Source: Marinobacterium aestuarii
Lineage (GTDB): Bacteria > Pseudomonadota > Gammaproteobacteria > Pseudomonadales > Balneatricaceae
Assembly (NCBI RefSeq): GCF_001651805.1
Contig: NZ_CP015839.1
Location: forward strand, 186,001-250,000
DNA: 64,000 nt
Reading direction: 5' to 3'
Each line of letters opens with the position of its first letter. Position 1 is the first letter of the stretch. Below are positions 49,343-58,978 of the stretch, piece by piece. The notes under the pieces are model-generated. The model ran no database searches and was not told where the DNA came from. It saw only the letters and a list, made by a program, of their open reading frames with translations. The position numbers and the translations under genes were made by a program.

Positions 49343-50242
49343 ATGGCGTTAACACACCTGCAACGGCTGGAAGCCGAAAGTATTCATATCATGCGGGAGG
49401 TCGTGGCCGAAGCGGAGAACCCGGTGATGCTGTATTCCGTGGGTAAAGACAGCGCGGTGATGCTGCATCTGGCGATGAAGGCCTTTGCGCCTTCGGCGCC
49501 GCCGTTCCCGCTGCTGCATGTGGATACGCGCTGGAAGTTCCGCGAGATGTACCAGCTGCGCGACCGCATGGCCCAAGAGTCGGGCATGAAGCTGCTGGTG
49601 CATACCAACCCGGACGGAATCGCGCAGGATATCAATCCGTTTACCCATGGCTCGGCGGTTCATACCGATGTGATGAAGACCGAAGGCCTGAAGCAGGCAC
49701 TGAATGAGCATGGCTTTGATGCCGCCTTTGGTGGTGCGCGCCGTGACGAGGAAAAGTCCCGCGCCAAGGAGCGCATTTTCTCGTTCCGCTCCGAACAGCA
49801 CCGCTGGGACCCAAAAAGCCAGCGTCCGGAGTTGTGGAAGCTGTATAACGCCCGCAAACAAAAGGGCGAAAGCATCCGCGTTTTCCCGCTGTCGAACTGG
49901 ACCGAACTGGATATCTGGCAGTACATCTACCTCGAAGGCATCCCTGTTGTGCCACTGTACTTCGCCGCAGAGCGGCCGGTGGTGGAGCGCGATGGCGCCC
50001 TGATCATGGTGGATGATGAGCGCATGCCGCTGAAACCGGGTGAAGTGCCCGAGATGCGCAAAGTGCGTTTCCGTACCCTGGGCTGCTACCCGCTGACCGG
50101 TGCTGTGGAATCCGAGGCGGATACTCTGCCGGCGATTATTCAGGAAATGCTGCTGACCACAACATCCGAGCGCCAGGGGCGCGCTATCGATCACGACAGT
50201 GCTGCATCCATGGAAAAGAAAAAGCAGGAGGGCTACTTCTGA
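49343..50242 (+). CDS. cysD: sulfate adenylyltransferase subunit 2
   Basis: Small catalytic subunit of ATP sulfurylase, forming adenosine phosphosulfate with CysN. The 299-residue protein has the PP-loop [14 protein letters not shown], the conserved [20 protein letters not shown] and the C-terminal [16 protein letters not shown]. It overlaps cysNC by one base (TGATG), typical tight coupling. Confidence 0.97.
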   Translation: MALTHLQRLEAESIHIMREVVAEAENPVMLYSVGKDSAVMLHLAMKAFAPSAPPFPLLHVDTRWKFREMYQLRDRMAQESGMKLLVHTNPDGIAQDINPFTHGSAVHTDVMKTEGLKQALNEHGFDAAFGGARRDEEKSRAKERIFSFRSEQHRWDPKSQRPELWKLYNARKQKGESIRVFPLSNWTELDIWQYIYLEGIPVVPLYFAAERPVVERDGALIMVDDERMPLKPGEVPEMRKVRFRTLGCYPLTGAVESEADTLPAIIQEMLLTTTSERQGRAIDHDSAASMEKKKQEGYF

Positions 50243-52149
50243 TGGCACACGTATCCGACCTGATCTCGACCGATATCGAACAATACCTCAAAGCCCACGA
50301 GAACAAGGGCCTGCTGCGCTTTATTACCTGCGGCAGCGTGGATGATGGCAAAAGCACCCTGATCGGCCGTCTGCTGTACGAATCCAAGATGCTGTTTGAA
50401 GATCAGCTGAGTGCCATTGAGGCCGATTCCAAAAAGTACGGCACCCAGGGTGATGAGATCGACTTTGCCCTGCTGGTGGATGGCCTGGCGGCCGAGCGGG
50501 AGCAGGGCATTACCATCGATGTGGCCTATCGTTTTTTCTCCACCGACCAGCGCAAGTATATAGTCGCCGATACCCCCGGGCATGAGCAGTACACCCGCAA
50601 TATGGTGACCGGTGCCTCCACCGCCGATGCTGCCATTCTGATGGTGGATGCGCGCAAGGGTATTCTGATCCAGACACGCCGGCACAGCTACCTGATGTCC
50701 CTGATCGGTATCCGCAACATTGTGGTGGCGATCAACAAGATGGATCTGGTGGATTACTCCGAAGCGGTGTTTAACCGCATTCGGGAAGAATACCGCGCCT
50801 TTGCCCGCCAGATTGGTTTTGAAGATGTCACCTTTATCCCGATGTCGGCCTTTAAGGGCGATAACATCACCACGCTCAGCGAGCGCATGCCCTGGTATCA
50901 GGGCACGGCGCTGATGCCGCATCTGGAAGCGGTGGAACTGGATGACGAGCGGCTGCAGCGTTCTGCGTTTCGCATGCCGGTGCAGTGGGTTAACCGCCCC
51001 AATCTGGATTTCCGCGGCTTTGCCGGCAGCATTGCCAGTGGTGTTATACGTCCAGGCGATGCCATTCGAGTACAGCCCTCGGGCAAAACCAGCACCGTCG
51101 CCCGTATCGTTACCCATGATGGTGATCTGGAGCAGGCCGTGGCGGGCCAGTCGATCACGCTGACGCTGGCGGATGAAGTGGATATTTCCCGCGGTGATGT
51201 TATTTCCCGCATTGATGCCCCAGCGGAAACCGCCGATCAGTTTGAAGCCTCCCTGGTGTGGATGCACGAGGAAGCCCTGCTGCCCGGGCGTCGTTACCTG
51301 ATGAAAATCGGTACCAATACCGTCACAGCCCAGGTCAGCGAAATCAAATACCAGGTTAACGTGAATACGCTCGAGCACCTGGCCGCCAAGCAGCTCGAAC
51401 TGAATGCCATTGGTGTGTGCAACCTGTCGCTGGACCGGGCCATTGCCTTCGATGCCTATGCCGATAACCAGGATACCGGTGGCTTTATCCTGATCGACCG
51501 CCTCACCAATAATACGGTGGGTGCGGGCATGTTGCGCTTCGCGCTGCGCCGCAGCCAGAATATCCATATGCAGCATGTTGATGTAGACAAGGCGGCACGG
51601 GCGCAGGCCAAAAGCCAGAAAGCCTGTGTGCTCTGGTTTACCGGCTTGTCTGGCTCTGGCAAATCGACCATCGCCAATCTGGTGGAGAAAAAACTCCATG
51701 CCCGCGGCCAGCACACCTACCTGCTGGATGGCGACAATGTGCGCCACGGCCTGAACCGTGATCTTGGCTTTACCGATGCCGACCGGGTGGAAAACATCCG
51801 CCGCGTGGGTGAAGTGGCCAAGCTGATGGTGGATGCCGGCCTGATCGTGCTCAGCGCCTTTATTTCACCCTTTTGCTCCGAACGCAGCATGGCGCGGGAC
51901 CTGGTGGCAGACGGCGAATTCCTCGAGATCTTTGTCGATACGCCGCTCAGCGTGGCGGAAGAGCGCGATCCCAAGGGGCTGTACAAGAAAGCGCGTAGAG
52001 GTGAGCTGAAAAACTTCACCGGTATCGATTCCGCCTACGAAGTACCGGAAGCCGCGGAAATTCGCATCGATACCACCGTGCTGGATGCAGATGCTGCCGC
52101 CGAGCGGATTATCGGTGAGCTGATCGAGTGCGGCATCCTGCAAAACTGA
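50242..52149 (+). CDS. cysNC: sulfate adenylyltransferase subunit 1 / adenylylsulfate kinase fusion (NodQ type)
   Basis: 635-residue fusion that drives APS formation by GTP hydrolysis and then phosphorylates APS to PAPS. The CysN GTPase part has [22 protein letters not shown] and NKMD, followed by EF-Tu-like beta barrels. The CysC part starts near 455 with the P-loop [12 protein letters not shown] and has [19 protein letters not shown] can serve cysteine synthesis or sulfation; the position inside a polysaccharide locus makes sulfation of the polymer worth considering. Confidence 0.97.
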   Translation: MAHVSDLISTDIEQYLKAHENKGLLRFITCGSVDDGKSTLIGRLLYESKMLFEDQLSAIEADSKKYGTQGDEIDFALLVDGLAAEREQGITIDVAYRFFSTDQRKYIVADTPGHEQYTRNMVTGASTADAAILMVDARKGILIQTRRHSYLMSLIGIRNIVVAINKMDLVDYSEAVFNRIREEYRAFARQIGFEDVTFIPMSAFKGDNITTLSERMPWYQGTALMPHLEAVELDDERLQRSAFRMPVQWVNRPNLDFRGFAGSIASGVIRPGDAIRVQPSGKTSTVARIVTHDGDLEQAVAGQSITLTLADEVDISRGDVISRIDAPAETADQFEASLVWMHEEALLPGRRYLMKIGTNTVTAQVSEIKYQVNVNTLEHLAAKQLELNAIGVCNLSLDRAIAFDAYADNQDTGGFILIDRLTNNTVGAGMLRFALRRSQNIHMQHVDVDKAARAQAKSQKACVLWFTGLSGSGKSTIANLVEKKLHARGQHTYLLDGDNVRHGLNRDLGFTDADRVENIRRVGEVAKLMVDAGLIVLSAFISPFCSERSMARDLVADGEFLEIFVDTPLSVAEERDPKGLYKKARRGELKNFTGIDSAYEVPEAAEIRIDTTVLDADAAAERIIGELIECGILQN

Positions 52150-52154
52150 CAGCC

Positions 52155-52430
52155 GAGAGCTGTCAGCTATCAGCTTTAAGCTTTAAGCTTACAGCTTGAA
52201 AGCAGCTATCAGCTATCAGCTATCAGCTATCAGCTATCAGCTATCAGCTTGAAGCTTACAGCTTAAAACTTACGGCTTACGGCTTACGGCTCGTCATTGG
52301 TCATTAGTGATTAGTCATTGGTAACAGGCAGCAGGCAGCCAGCGACTTACGAATCACGAATCACAACCAACACGTGGCCCATGATTCGCAAGCTCATTCC
52401 GGCTACGTTTTTGGCGGCCCCAGGCCCTGT
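52155..52430. repeat. heptamer tract with core 2 and REP
   Basis: AGCNNNN units (AGCTATC repeated about six times at 52203-52250), CTTACGG units, ATTGGTC/ATTAGTN units, core 2 (AACAGGCAGCAGGCAGCCAG, 52322-52341) followed by reverse-type CGAATCA units, then a REP-like GATTCGCAAGCTCATTCCGG at 52384-52403. Confidence 0.88.
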
Positions 52431-52469
52431 TGGGCCTTGTCACGCTATTGATTTACATTGAGAAAGAAG

Positions 52470-53249
52470 ATGACTGATTACATTACCCGGGCGCTGCTCG
52501 AATCTGTGGAAACCCTTGCCCGTGATGCGGGCGCCGAGATCATGGCGATCTACAGCCGTGATTTCAGTATCGAAGAGAAAGAAGACAAGTCCCCGCTGAC
52601 CGAAGCCGACAGTGCCGCGCATCGGCTGATTGCAGCGCGCCTTGCAACGCTGACGCCGGCGCTGCCGATCCTGTCGGAAGAAGATGTCGAAGGCTTCGGC
52701 GGCGCCGATGAACAGGGTCGCTACTGGCTGGTGGACCCGCTGGATGGCACCAAGGAGTTTATCAAGCGCAATGGCGAGTTCACGGTGAACATCGCCCTGG
52801 TTGAAAACGGCATAGCCGTACTGGGTGTGGTCTATGCTCCGGCGCTGAATGTGACCTACAGCGGCGCGCGTGGCCTGGGTGCTGTGAAAGTGAACGATGC
52901 CGGCGAACGGACGCCTATTAGCGTTGCCGGTACGCCGGTGGGCCGTGCCTGGCGTGTTGTGGGCAGCCGCTCCCATGCCGGTGCCGAAACCGAGGCATGG
53001 CTCACCCAGCTGGGCGACTATGAGTTGGTGCCCATGGGCAGTTCGCTGAAGCTGTGCCTGGTTGCCGAAGGCGCTGCGGATGTTTACCCGCGCCTGGGGC
53101 TCACCTCCCTCTGGGATACCGCCGCTGCCCATGCGGTTGTGAATGAAGCCGGTGGCGAAGTCGTTCGGCTGGATGGCGCAGCGCTGAGCTACGCCAACAC
53201 CGCCGAGGTGCTTAATCCGTATTTCATCGTGCAGGCAAGGTCTGTTTAA
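52470..53249 (+). CDS. cysQ: 3'(2'),5'-bisphosphate nucleotidase CysQ
   Basis: Inositol monophosphatase-fold enzyme that removes 3'-phosphoadenosine 5'-phosphate, the by-product of PAPS use. The 259-residue protein has the metal motifs SEED (PILSEEDVEG), DPLDGTKEFI and the C-terminal LWDTAAAHAVV. The ATG at 52470 follows GAGAAAGAAG. It completes a sulfate-activation set with cysD-cysNC and would recycle PAP from sulfotransferases or PAPS reductase. Confidence 0.94.
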   Translation: MTDYITRALLESVETLARDAGAEIMAIYSRDFSIEEKEDKSPLTEADSAAHRLIAARLATLTPALPILSEEDVEGFGGADEQGRYWLVDPLDGTKEFIKRNGEFTVNIALVENGIAVLGVVYAPALNVTYSGARGLGAVKVNDAGERTPISVAGTPVGRAWRVVGSRSHAGAETEAWLTQLGDYELVPMGSSLKLCLVAEGAADVYPRLGLTSLWDTAAAHAVVNEAGGEVVRLDGAALSYANTAEVLNPYFIVQARSV

Positions 53250-53275
53250 CGGGTTGGGTTCTGGCGAATGACTAA

Positions 53276-53716
53276 GCGTGATTGGTAATTGGTGATTGGT
53301 GATTGGTAATTCGTAATTGGTAATTCGTGAGTGGTGAGTGGTGAGTGGTGAGTGGTGATTAGTAATTCGTAATTCGTGATTGGTGAGTCGTAATTGGTAC
53401 TTGCGACCTGCGAGTGAATCACCAGAATTGATTTACGGCTGACGGCTCGAGATTGGTAATTGGTAATTGGTGGGAACTCCCTGCACGATGATCACGAATA
53501 ATGGGACGTCATTGGTGATTGGTAAATTGTAATTGGCAAGAGCGGTCAGCATAAGCGCTTTGAATTACGTGTTGTCATTCGTTAGTAGTAATTGGTAATT
53601 AGTAGAGCGACCATTATTCACGATTCACGATTCACGATTCACGATTCACGATTCACGATTCACGATTCACGATTCACGATTCACGATTCACGAATTACAA
53701 CTCACCAATTACTATT
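53276..53716. repeat. 440-base heptamer field with core 1
   Basis: Almost entirely heptamers: ATTGGTA/ATTGGTG/ATTCGTA and GAGTGGT units (53280-53395), more ATTGGTA/ATTGGTG near 53450-53535, core 1 (53538-53561, AAGAGCGGTCAGCATAAGCG), then about 11 CACGATT units at 53617-53693 and CAATTAC-type units up to the galE ribosome site. Confidence 0.92.
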
Positions 53717-53731
53717 AACTAGGAATATTGT

Positions 53732-54808
53732 ATGAAGATTTTAGTAACCGGCGGTGCCGGCTATATTGGCTCCCACACGGTGGTTGAGCTGCTCAGTGCC
53801 GGTCATGATGTGGTGGTGCTGGATAACTACTGCAACAGCTCGGCGGTGGCGCTGCAGCGAGTGGAACAGATAGTTGCCGGTACTGTTGCGGGCAAGGCCG
53901 GTAAGGCTGGCGTGCTGCAGGCGGTGGAAGCGGATATCCGTGACCGTGCAGCGCTGGATGCGGTTTTTGGGGCCCATGCATTCGATGGCGTGATTCACTT
54001 TGCCGGGCTCAAGGCGGTGGGCGAAAGCGTATCGAAGCCGCTGGAGTATTACGAAAACAATGTCGGCGGTTCTATCACGCTGTGCCAGGCCATGCAGGCG
54101 GCGGGGGTGTTCAAGCTGGTGTTCAGCTCCTCGGCCACGGTCTATGGCGAAGATGCGCCTGTGCCCTATGTCGAAACACTGCCCCGGGGCAAAACATCGA
54201 ACCCCTACGGCAGCAGCAAGTCGATGGTGGAACAGTTGCTGACGGACCTTTGCTCATCGGGCTCTGATTTGCAGGCGTCTAACTGGTCGGTGTCCCTGCT
54301 GCGTTACTTCAACCCTATTGGGGCTCACCCCAGCGGGTTTATCGGCGAAGACCCGCAGGGGATTCCCAACAACCTGATGCCCTATATCGCCCAGGTGGCG
54401 ATTGGCCGGCGTGCAGAGTTGGCGATCTTTGGCAGTGATTACCCCACGCTTGACGGCACCTGTCAGCGGGATTATCTGCATGTGGTGGATCTGGCGAAAG
54501 GGCACCTGCGGGCGCTGGAAGCCCTGACCCAGCCCGGCGTTAAGGCGTATAACCTGGGTACCGGCCAGGCCTGCTCGGTACTGGAAATGGTGCGGGCATT
54601 CGAACAGGCCAGCGGCCGCCCGGTGCCCTACAGCTTTGCACCGCGCCGTGCTGGCGACCTGCCCGCATTCTGGGCCGATGCCAGCAAGGCTGCAGCGGAA
54701 CTGGGCTGGACGGCGGAGTTGGGCCTGGATCAGATGATGGCCGACACCTGGCGCTGGCAGTCCATGAATCCGGAAGGGTATAGCGAAGACGGCAGCTGTA
54801 AGCCGTGA
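53732..54808 (+). CDS. galE: UDP-glucose 4-epimerase
   Basis: Interconverts UDP-glucose and UDP-galactose, giving a galactose donor for the polymer. The 358-residue SDR has GGAGYIGSHTVVEL at the start, FSSSATVYGE, the catalytic YGSSK, and LRYFNPIGAHPSG and RDYLHVVDLAKGH typical of GalE. It is about 15 residues longer than E. coli GalE, partly due to a small insert near 50-60 (AGKAGKAG). Start at 53732 after AGGAATATT. Confidence 0.96.
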   Translation: MKILVTGGAGYIGSHTVVELLSAGHDVVVLDNYCNSSAVALQRVEQIVAGTVAGKAGKAGVLQAVEADIRDRAALDAVFGAHAFDGVIHFAGLKAVGESVSKPLEYYENNVGGSITLCQAMQAAGVFKLVFSSSATVYGEDAPVPYVETLPRGKTSNPYGSSKSMVEQLLTDLCSSGSDLQASNWSVSLLRYFNPIGAHPSGFIGEDPQGIPNNLMPYIAQVAIGRRAELAIFGSDYPTLDGTCQRDYLHVVDLAKGHLRALEALTQPGVKAYNLGTGQACSVLEMVRAFEQASGRPVPYSFAPRRAGDLPAFWADASKAAAELGWTAELGLDQMMADTWRWQSMNPEGYSEDGSCKP

Positions 54809-54893
54809 GCTGGCAGCTTTAAGCTCGCGGCTGATAGCTGATAGCTGATAGCACGATGTTTCGAATCACGAATTACCAATCACGAGTAACACA
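54793..54893. repeat. heptamer tract overlapping the galE end
   Basis: AGCTGTA/AGCCGTG/AGCTGGC/AGCTTTA units, three CTGATAG units and GAATCAC/CAATCAC units. The first units lie in the last codons of galE. Blocks 54815-54842 and about 54844-54868 match 26904-26932 and about 27982-28006. Confidence 0.85.
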
Positions 54894-54897
54894 TCGA

Positions 54898-55275
54898 ATG
54901 CTACAAGCTGTTTATAACCTGCGCATGGCGATGTTTTTGGGCTGTGTCGCGGCGCTGTTGTACGGCATTTTCCGCGCGGCGCCGCCGCCGGATCTGTTTG
55001 ATCAATCCGACAAGGTGGGCCATCTGCTGGCCTTCGGTGCCCTGGGCTTAAGCAGCCGGCTGGCGTTTCTGCGCCTGTCGGGATGGGTGCTCTGGCCAAT
55101 ACTGGCAGCCCTGGCGCCCTTGCTGGAGTGGCTGCAGCATCAGCTGCAGCCGTTGCGCATTTACAGCCTTGAAGATGCCCTGGCGAATCTTGCCGGTGTT
55201 GCGCTGGCGCTGGTTTTTTGGGCTTTTGTTCGGCGTTATGTGTCTGCTGATGCCTTGCTTGTAGCCCGGCGTTGA
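54898..55275 (+). CDS. VanZ-like membrane protein
   Basis: Small 125-residue protein with about four hydrophobic segments and the VanZ family pattern QSDKVGHLLAFGALGLSS and EWLQHQLQPLRIYSLEDALANLAGVALAL. VanZ-like proteins of this kind are common near envelope polysaccharide genes; function is not known. The ATG at 54898 starts right after repeat DNA; a longer frame from 54856 would be translated repeat. Confidence 0.82.
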   Translation: MLQAVYNLRMAMFLGCVAALLYGIFRAAPPPDLFDQSDKVGHLLAFGALGLSSRLAFLRLSGWVLWPILAALAPLLEWLQHQLQPLRIYSLEDALANLAGVALALVFWAFVRRYVSADALLVARR

Positions 55276-55324
55276 ACACGGATTCAGGGTGTGGGTTGTA
55301 GAGAAGGGGTGGGCTCGTTGGCGC

Positions 55325-55462
55325 AGTGCAGTCGCCTGGAATGATCGCCATGGACGGTGGAAATCCTGAAAACGCAGGAGCGGTTTTCAGGGGAGTGTGC
55401 GAATTCCGGGAAACGAGCCCCGGCGAGTTTCGAGGGTGATCCATGTGTTTCGAGGATTTGCC
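55325..55462. repeat. diverged REP pair downstream of the RAYT gene
   Basis: GCCTGGAATGATCGCC and GTGCGAATTCCGGGAAACGA surround a second hairpin GAAAACGCAGGAGCGGTTTTC. The arrangement resembles the REPs at 56.1-56.65 kb on the other side of the transposase gene. Confidence 0.65.
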
Positions 55463-55496
55463 AGCGCGCGCTCTGGATGTGCCTGCGCATTTCGGC

Positions 55497-56030
55497 TTAG
55501 TCCTTGTAATCCAGCTCACTGGCATGACCGGTGTCCGCCCAGTCTGCCGGGTATATGCCTTTGGTCACCAGCCGGTGAAAGGTTGAGTAGGGCCACTTTG
55601 AGGGATGATCAACCAGCCCGTGTTTAACCGGGTTGATGTGGATATAGTCCATATGGGCGCGATAGTCGCGTTCGTCACGGATCAAATGCTCCCAATAACG
55701 CCGCTGCCAGATACCGCGTTCGCCACGTGACAAGCGACTGGCGGAACGTAGTTCGGTGTGGGGGATCTGGCGCGAGAAGTTATTTTTGATCAGGAACCAG
55801 CGTTTTGCATAGTCGGCATCGCCGGACGGCAGTTCAATGACGCAATGCAAGTGATCGGGCAATACCACCCAGCCATGGATGCGGAACGGATGGTGGAGGC
55901 GCACCGAGCGCACCGCCTCGCGCAGTTCATCAATATGTCGGGTTAGCAGGTCATTACCGTGACGTTGTAGCAGGGTGACGGTAAAGAAATAGCAGCCCCC
56001 AGCATGCAATATACGACGAAAACGGGGCAT
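55497..56030 (-). CDS. REP-associated tyrosine transposase (RAYT)
   Basis: Single-strand-acting transposase of the Y1/IS200-related TnpA-REP family, 177 residues. It has the metal-binding HUH-like segment [12 protein letters not shown] near residue 68, [18 protein letters not shown] and the catalytic tyrosine candidate in [14 protein letters not shown]. The start [12 protein letters not shown] at 56030 follows GGAGGC; an open frame to 56291 is translated REP DNA. REP copies flank both sides, so the gene and repeats form a REPtron-like unit that explains at least one REP family here. Confidence 0.93.
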   Translation of the reverse strand: MPRFRRILHAGGCYFFTVTLLQRHGNDLLTRHIDELREAVRSVRLHHPFRIHGWVVLPDHLHCVIELPSGDADYAKRWFLIKNNFSRQIPHTELRSASRLSRGERGIWQRRYWEHLIRDERDYRAHMDYIHINPVKHGLVDHPSKWPYSTFHRLVTKGIYPADWADTGHASELDYKD

Positions 56031-56104
56031 CCATGCCTCCTTCGTTGTGGTTTTCCGTTTGAGTGTAGCTGTTGCCGGCGGGGAACCGGAGTTTTGAGAT
56101 ATCT

Positions 56105-56646
56105 CGAAATTCGTGAGCACATCCTCGAAACTCGCTCCGCTCCTTTCCCGGAATTCGCTGCGCTCATTCCAGGCTACGTGGGGGCTTTGTAGGTTGTAAT
56201 GAGCGTTGCGAATTACGACAACCGGCGCATAGCGCTGGCGTTTTGGCCGTTGGTGGTTTGATTTTCGTCGCCTTGGCGGTCCGCTGGCCAATGAGTGCAG
56301 CGGAATTTGAGTCGGGCGCGAGGGTGGTGGTGTCTCCCGAAATTCGTGAGCACATCCTCGAAACTCGCTCCGCTCCTTTCCCGGAATTCGCTGCGCTCAT
56401 TCCAGGCTACGTGGGCTTTGTAGGTTGTAATGAGCGTTGCGAATTACGACAACCGGCGCATAGCGCTGGCGTTTTGGCCGTTGGTGGTTTGATTTTCGTC
56501 GCCTTGGCGGTCCGCTGGCCAATGAGTGCAGCGGAATTTGAGTCGGGCGCGAGGGTGGTGATGTCTCCTGAAATTCTTGGGCACATCCTCGAAACTCGCT
56601 TCGCTCCTTTCCCGGAATTCGCCTTGGGCTCATTCCAGGCTACGTG
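56105..56646. repeat. tandem ~232-bp repeat containing REP sequences
   Basis: A unit of about 232 bases occurs at 56105-56337 and 56338-56569 with a partial third copy to 56646. Each begins with a REP segment (GAAATTCGTGAGCACATCCT, then CTCGCTCCGCTCC and GGAATTCGCTGCGCTCATTCC) followed by ~160 bases of shared unique DNA (GTAGGTTGTAATGAGCGTTG...). The last copy overlaps the 3' end of the ligase-like gene and supplies its stop codon. Confidence 0.9.
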
Positions 56647-58021
56647 GCTTACTATGGCTATTGGCCAGCACGGCGATGGCGCAGAGGGTGATGAAGGTGG
56701 CGGCGTTGGCGGGGATTTGCAGGTTGAAGTCGGTGGCGGAGTGGATCATGAGCGCGATGATGCCCATGGCGGCGCCGAAGCCTACGCCGCTGCGATACCA
56801 GGATTCGCGTCGCCACAGCGCCTTGAGGGCGTGGTAGAGCGCACCCAGTACGAAGAACACCAGTGGCAGCATGCCTATGGCGCCGTATTCGATGGCGAAC
56901 TGCAGATAGTCGTTGTGGGCGTGATCAAAGTGAGCGCGTATTTCCTCGCCCGGATAACGCTGGAAGCTGGCTTCAAAGCTGCCGGCGCCGCTGCCGGTGA
57001 GCGGGTTTTGCTGCAGCTGGGGCCAGGCATAGATGTATAGGTCATCGCGGATTTCGTTGGCCCGGCTCACCACCTCGCCATTCACCACCTGATCCTGCAG
57101 CTGGGTATTGATCAGGCGGTCCTTGAGCTTTTCAAGCCCGAAGTACTGGCTGATCACCAGCACGTCGATCAGGATCAGGCTGGCCAGGATCAGGCCGTTG
57201 CGCAGCCGGTGTTCGCGGTTGAGCATCACGAAGAGGCCGCCCACGATCAGCAGGCTGGCAAAGAAAGCGGTGTTGCCCATGCGTGAGCGGGTCATCACCA
57301 GGGCGATGACCATGATCACCAGCGCCAGGCGCAGGCGAGCCTTGGGGCCCATCAGCAGCTCCAGCAGGTGACGCCAGCGAAAACTGCGACCGTCGCGCAA
57401 TGCCAGCAACAGGCCAATACCGCAGGCCAGGGTCATTTCCAGGTAGCCGGCCAGGTGGTTGCGGTTCACAAAGGTGCCAGTGGCAGTACCGATGTAGCTG
57501 GTTTTGGGGCCGCTCAGCAGCCATTCAATGCCCGACAGTGTCATCAAGCTGCCGTAAAACGCCTGTACAGTGCCGCTGACAACAAGCACGCCGAGCAGCA
57601 GCGTCAGGCGAGACCGGGTGTGGAACAGGCCGACGATGAGCAGAAACAGCAGGGCATAGGCGCAGCCCAGCATCAGGTACTGGATGCTGGCGCCCGTATC
57701 CAGGCTGATGCCGCTGATCAGCTGCACACAGACCCAGAGCTGGCACAGAACTAGCAGCACGAACAGGGGCAGTGCCGGCTTGATGGATTTGCGCAGTGCG
57801 CTGCCCCGTTGCCGTGCACCGCTGTTGCCGGCGGCACCAGGATAGAGCTTCTGCAGGCCCCAGAGCCCGCCAAGCAGGGCTGTGAGCAGCACAAAGAGGC
57901 CGTTGCTCCATTCCTGGTTACTGCCCAGCGGCAGCGGCAGCCAGACCAGCAAAGCCAGGGTGGCTAGCATCAGGGCTTTGTCGCGGGGGGCTGCTGTCGG
58001 GCTCATGGGCTTGAGGCTCAT
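56630..58021 (-). CDS. O-antigen ligase / Wzy_C family membrane protein
   Basis: 463-residue polytopic protein with about 12 helices and the Wzy_C core GTFVNRNHLAGYLEM and large periplasmic loop containing PLTGSGAGSFEASFQRYP and HAHNDYLQFAIEYG, which includes the conserved His pair. It is either the polymerase/ligase of this polymer or of another glycan. It runs opposite to the locus. The last residues PRSLE and the stop come from REP sequence, so the C-terminus was probably rewritten. ATG 58006 is an alternative start. Confidence 0.9.
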   Translation of the reverse strand: MSLKPMSPTAAPRDKALMLATLALLVWLPLPLGSNQEWSNGLFVLLTALLGGLWGLQKLYPGAAGNSGARQRGSALRKSIKPALPLFVLLVLCQLWVCVQLISGISLDTGASIQYLMLGCAYALLFLLIVGLFHTRSRLTLLLGVLVVSGTVQAFYGSLMTLSGIEWLLSGPKTSYIGTATGTFVNRNHLAGYLEMTLACGIGLLLALRDGRSFRWRHLLELLMGPKARLRLALVIMVIALVMTRSRMGNTAFFASLLIVGGLFVMLNREHRLRNGLILASLILIDVLVISQYFGLEKLKDRLINTQLQDQVVNGEVVSRANEIRDDLYIYAWPQLQQNPLTGSGAGSFEASFQRYPGEEIRAHFDHAHNDYLQFAIEYGAIGMLPLVFFVLGALYHALKALWRRESWYRSGVGFGAAMGIIALMIHSATDFNLQIPANAATFITLCAIAVLANSHSKPRSLE

Positions 58022-58402
58022 ACTGGGTCACGTCAGGTAATGGCAGGGTTATAACGGGCTACAGTCGCTAGGCGTGGCTGAGTCAGCGGGGCTCGAACTG
58101 GGTGCGAAAACGCAGATCATCTTAATGATCCTGGTGGGCAGATGCCAACCTAAACGGCGGAAAAACAAATGTTTTACGGTCAGTGGCGGGCGCTACTGGT
58201 CGGGTAACGGGCGGCGGTGGGCCTACGCTTATATTGCGTTGCGGTATGACTGGCCAATCACCACCTAAGTGTTTAGAATCGCCCGGTTTAGCATGCTTTT
58301 TATCTGGCCATGTTGTAGGCGGGTGCGAATTGCCTTCGTACCAGATCTGAAGGATCCGATTGCCGGGCACGCTTTTTACTTGCAAATAACGAGGACGTTA
58401 AA
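58022..58402. other. divergent intergenic region upstream of the export genes
   Basis: 381 bases between the divergent ligase-like and Ala-rich genes. No gene or heptamer array. It must hold promoters for both sides; the DNA just before 58403 has AACGAGG as ribosome site. No clear sigma-70 or sigma-54 promoter could be assigned. Confidence 0.5.
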
Positions 58403-58897
58403 ATGCGCAAGATTTTCACCGCTCTATCTTTGTCCGTCGCTCTGGCCTCCGGCCAGGCCATGGCTGACCAGGCTACTCTGACTGCACTGCAGGATGCCGG
58501 TATCGCACTGACGGCCGAGCAGTCCGCTGCCGTACTGGCCGCTGAGGGCGATGCCCTGGCTGAAGCCATTGGCGCCCTGGTGGCCTCTGTTGCCGGCGAT
58601 GCCGCTGCTGTAGAAGCGATTGTCACTGCTGCTGTTGCGGCGGCACCGGCTCAGGCTGCTGCCATCACCAGCGCTGCCGTCACGGCCGCACCGGCTCAGG
58701 CTGCCACCATTGTTTCCGCAGCTACCGCGGCAGCGCCGGCCTATGCTGCGTCGATTACGTCTGCCGCGACCGCCGCTTCCGGTGATACTGGCGGTGACAC
58801 CGGTTCCAGCGGTACTGGCTCAGCCCAGACCGGCAGCGGCGTGCCTTCAGGTTCCGGCGGTGGTGGTTCTTCCTCCACCGGCAGCCCGTCCGCCTGA
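58403..58897 (+). CDS. Ala-rich secreted low-complexity protein
   Basis: 164-residue exported protein, not recognised. Signal peptide to about residue 21 (LASGQAMA-DQ). Residues ~22-125 are an Ala-dominated helix with an internal repeat of about 15 residues (VTAAVAAAPAQAAAITSA, VTAAPAQAATIVSA, ATAAAPAYAASITSA). Residues ~126-164 are a Gly/Ser/Thr-rich flexible tail. It precedes the barrel, export and kinase genes, so it may be a periplasmic or matrix factor of polymer export. Confidence 0.75.
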   Translation: MRKIFTALSLSVALASGQAMADQATLTALQDAGIALTAEQSAAVLAAEGDALAEAIGALVASVAGDAAAVEAIVTAAVAAAPAQAAAITSAAVTAAPAQAATIVSAATAAAPAYAASITSAATAASGDTGGDTGSSGTGSAQTGSGVPSGSGGGGSSSTGSPSA

Positions 58898-58906
58898 TAG
58901 ACCCCA

Positions 58907-58926
58907 GGGCCGGTCATTACCGGCCC
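58907..58926 (+). terminator. hairpin between the Ala-rich and barrel genes
   Basis: Perfect 8-base stem GGGCCGGT / ACCGGCCC with a 4-base loop nine bases after the stop codon; a T-run comes about 13 bases later, so it is a partial terminator or mRNA-stabilising hairpin that would make the Ala-rich protein more abundant. Confidence 0.6.
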
Positions 58927-58978
58927 TCTGCGATTCCCTGTTTTTACACTTTGCCATGCCTCTGCAAGGATGGATCCG

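Noticed and set aside
56031..56291. N-terminal extension of the RAYT gene
   Set aside because: The extra 87 residues are translated REP repeat; the family start with a ribosome site is at 56030.
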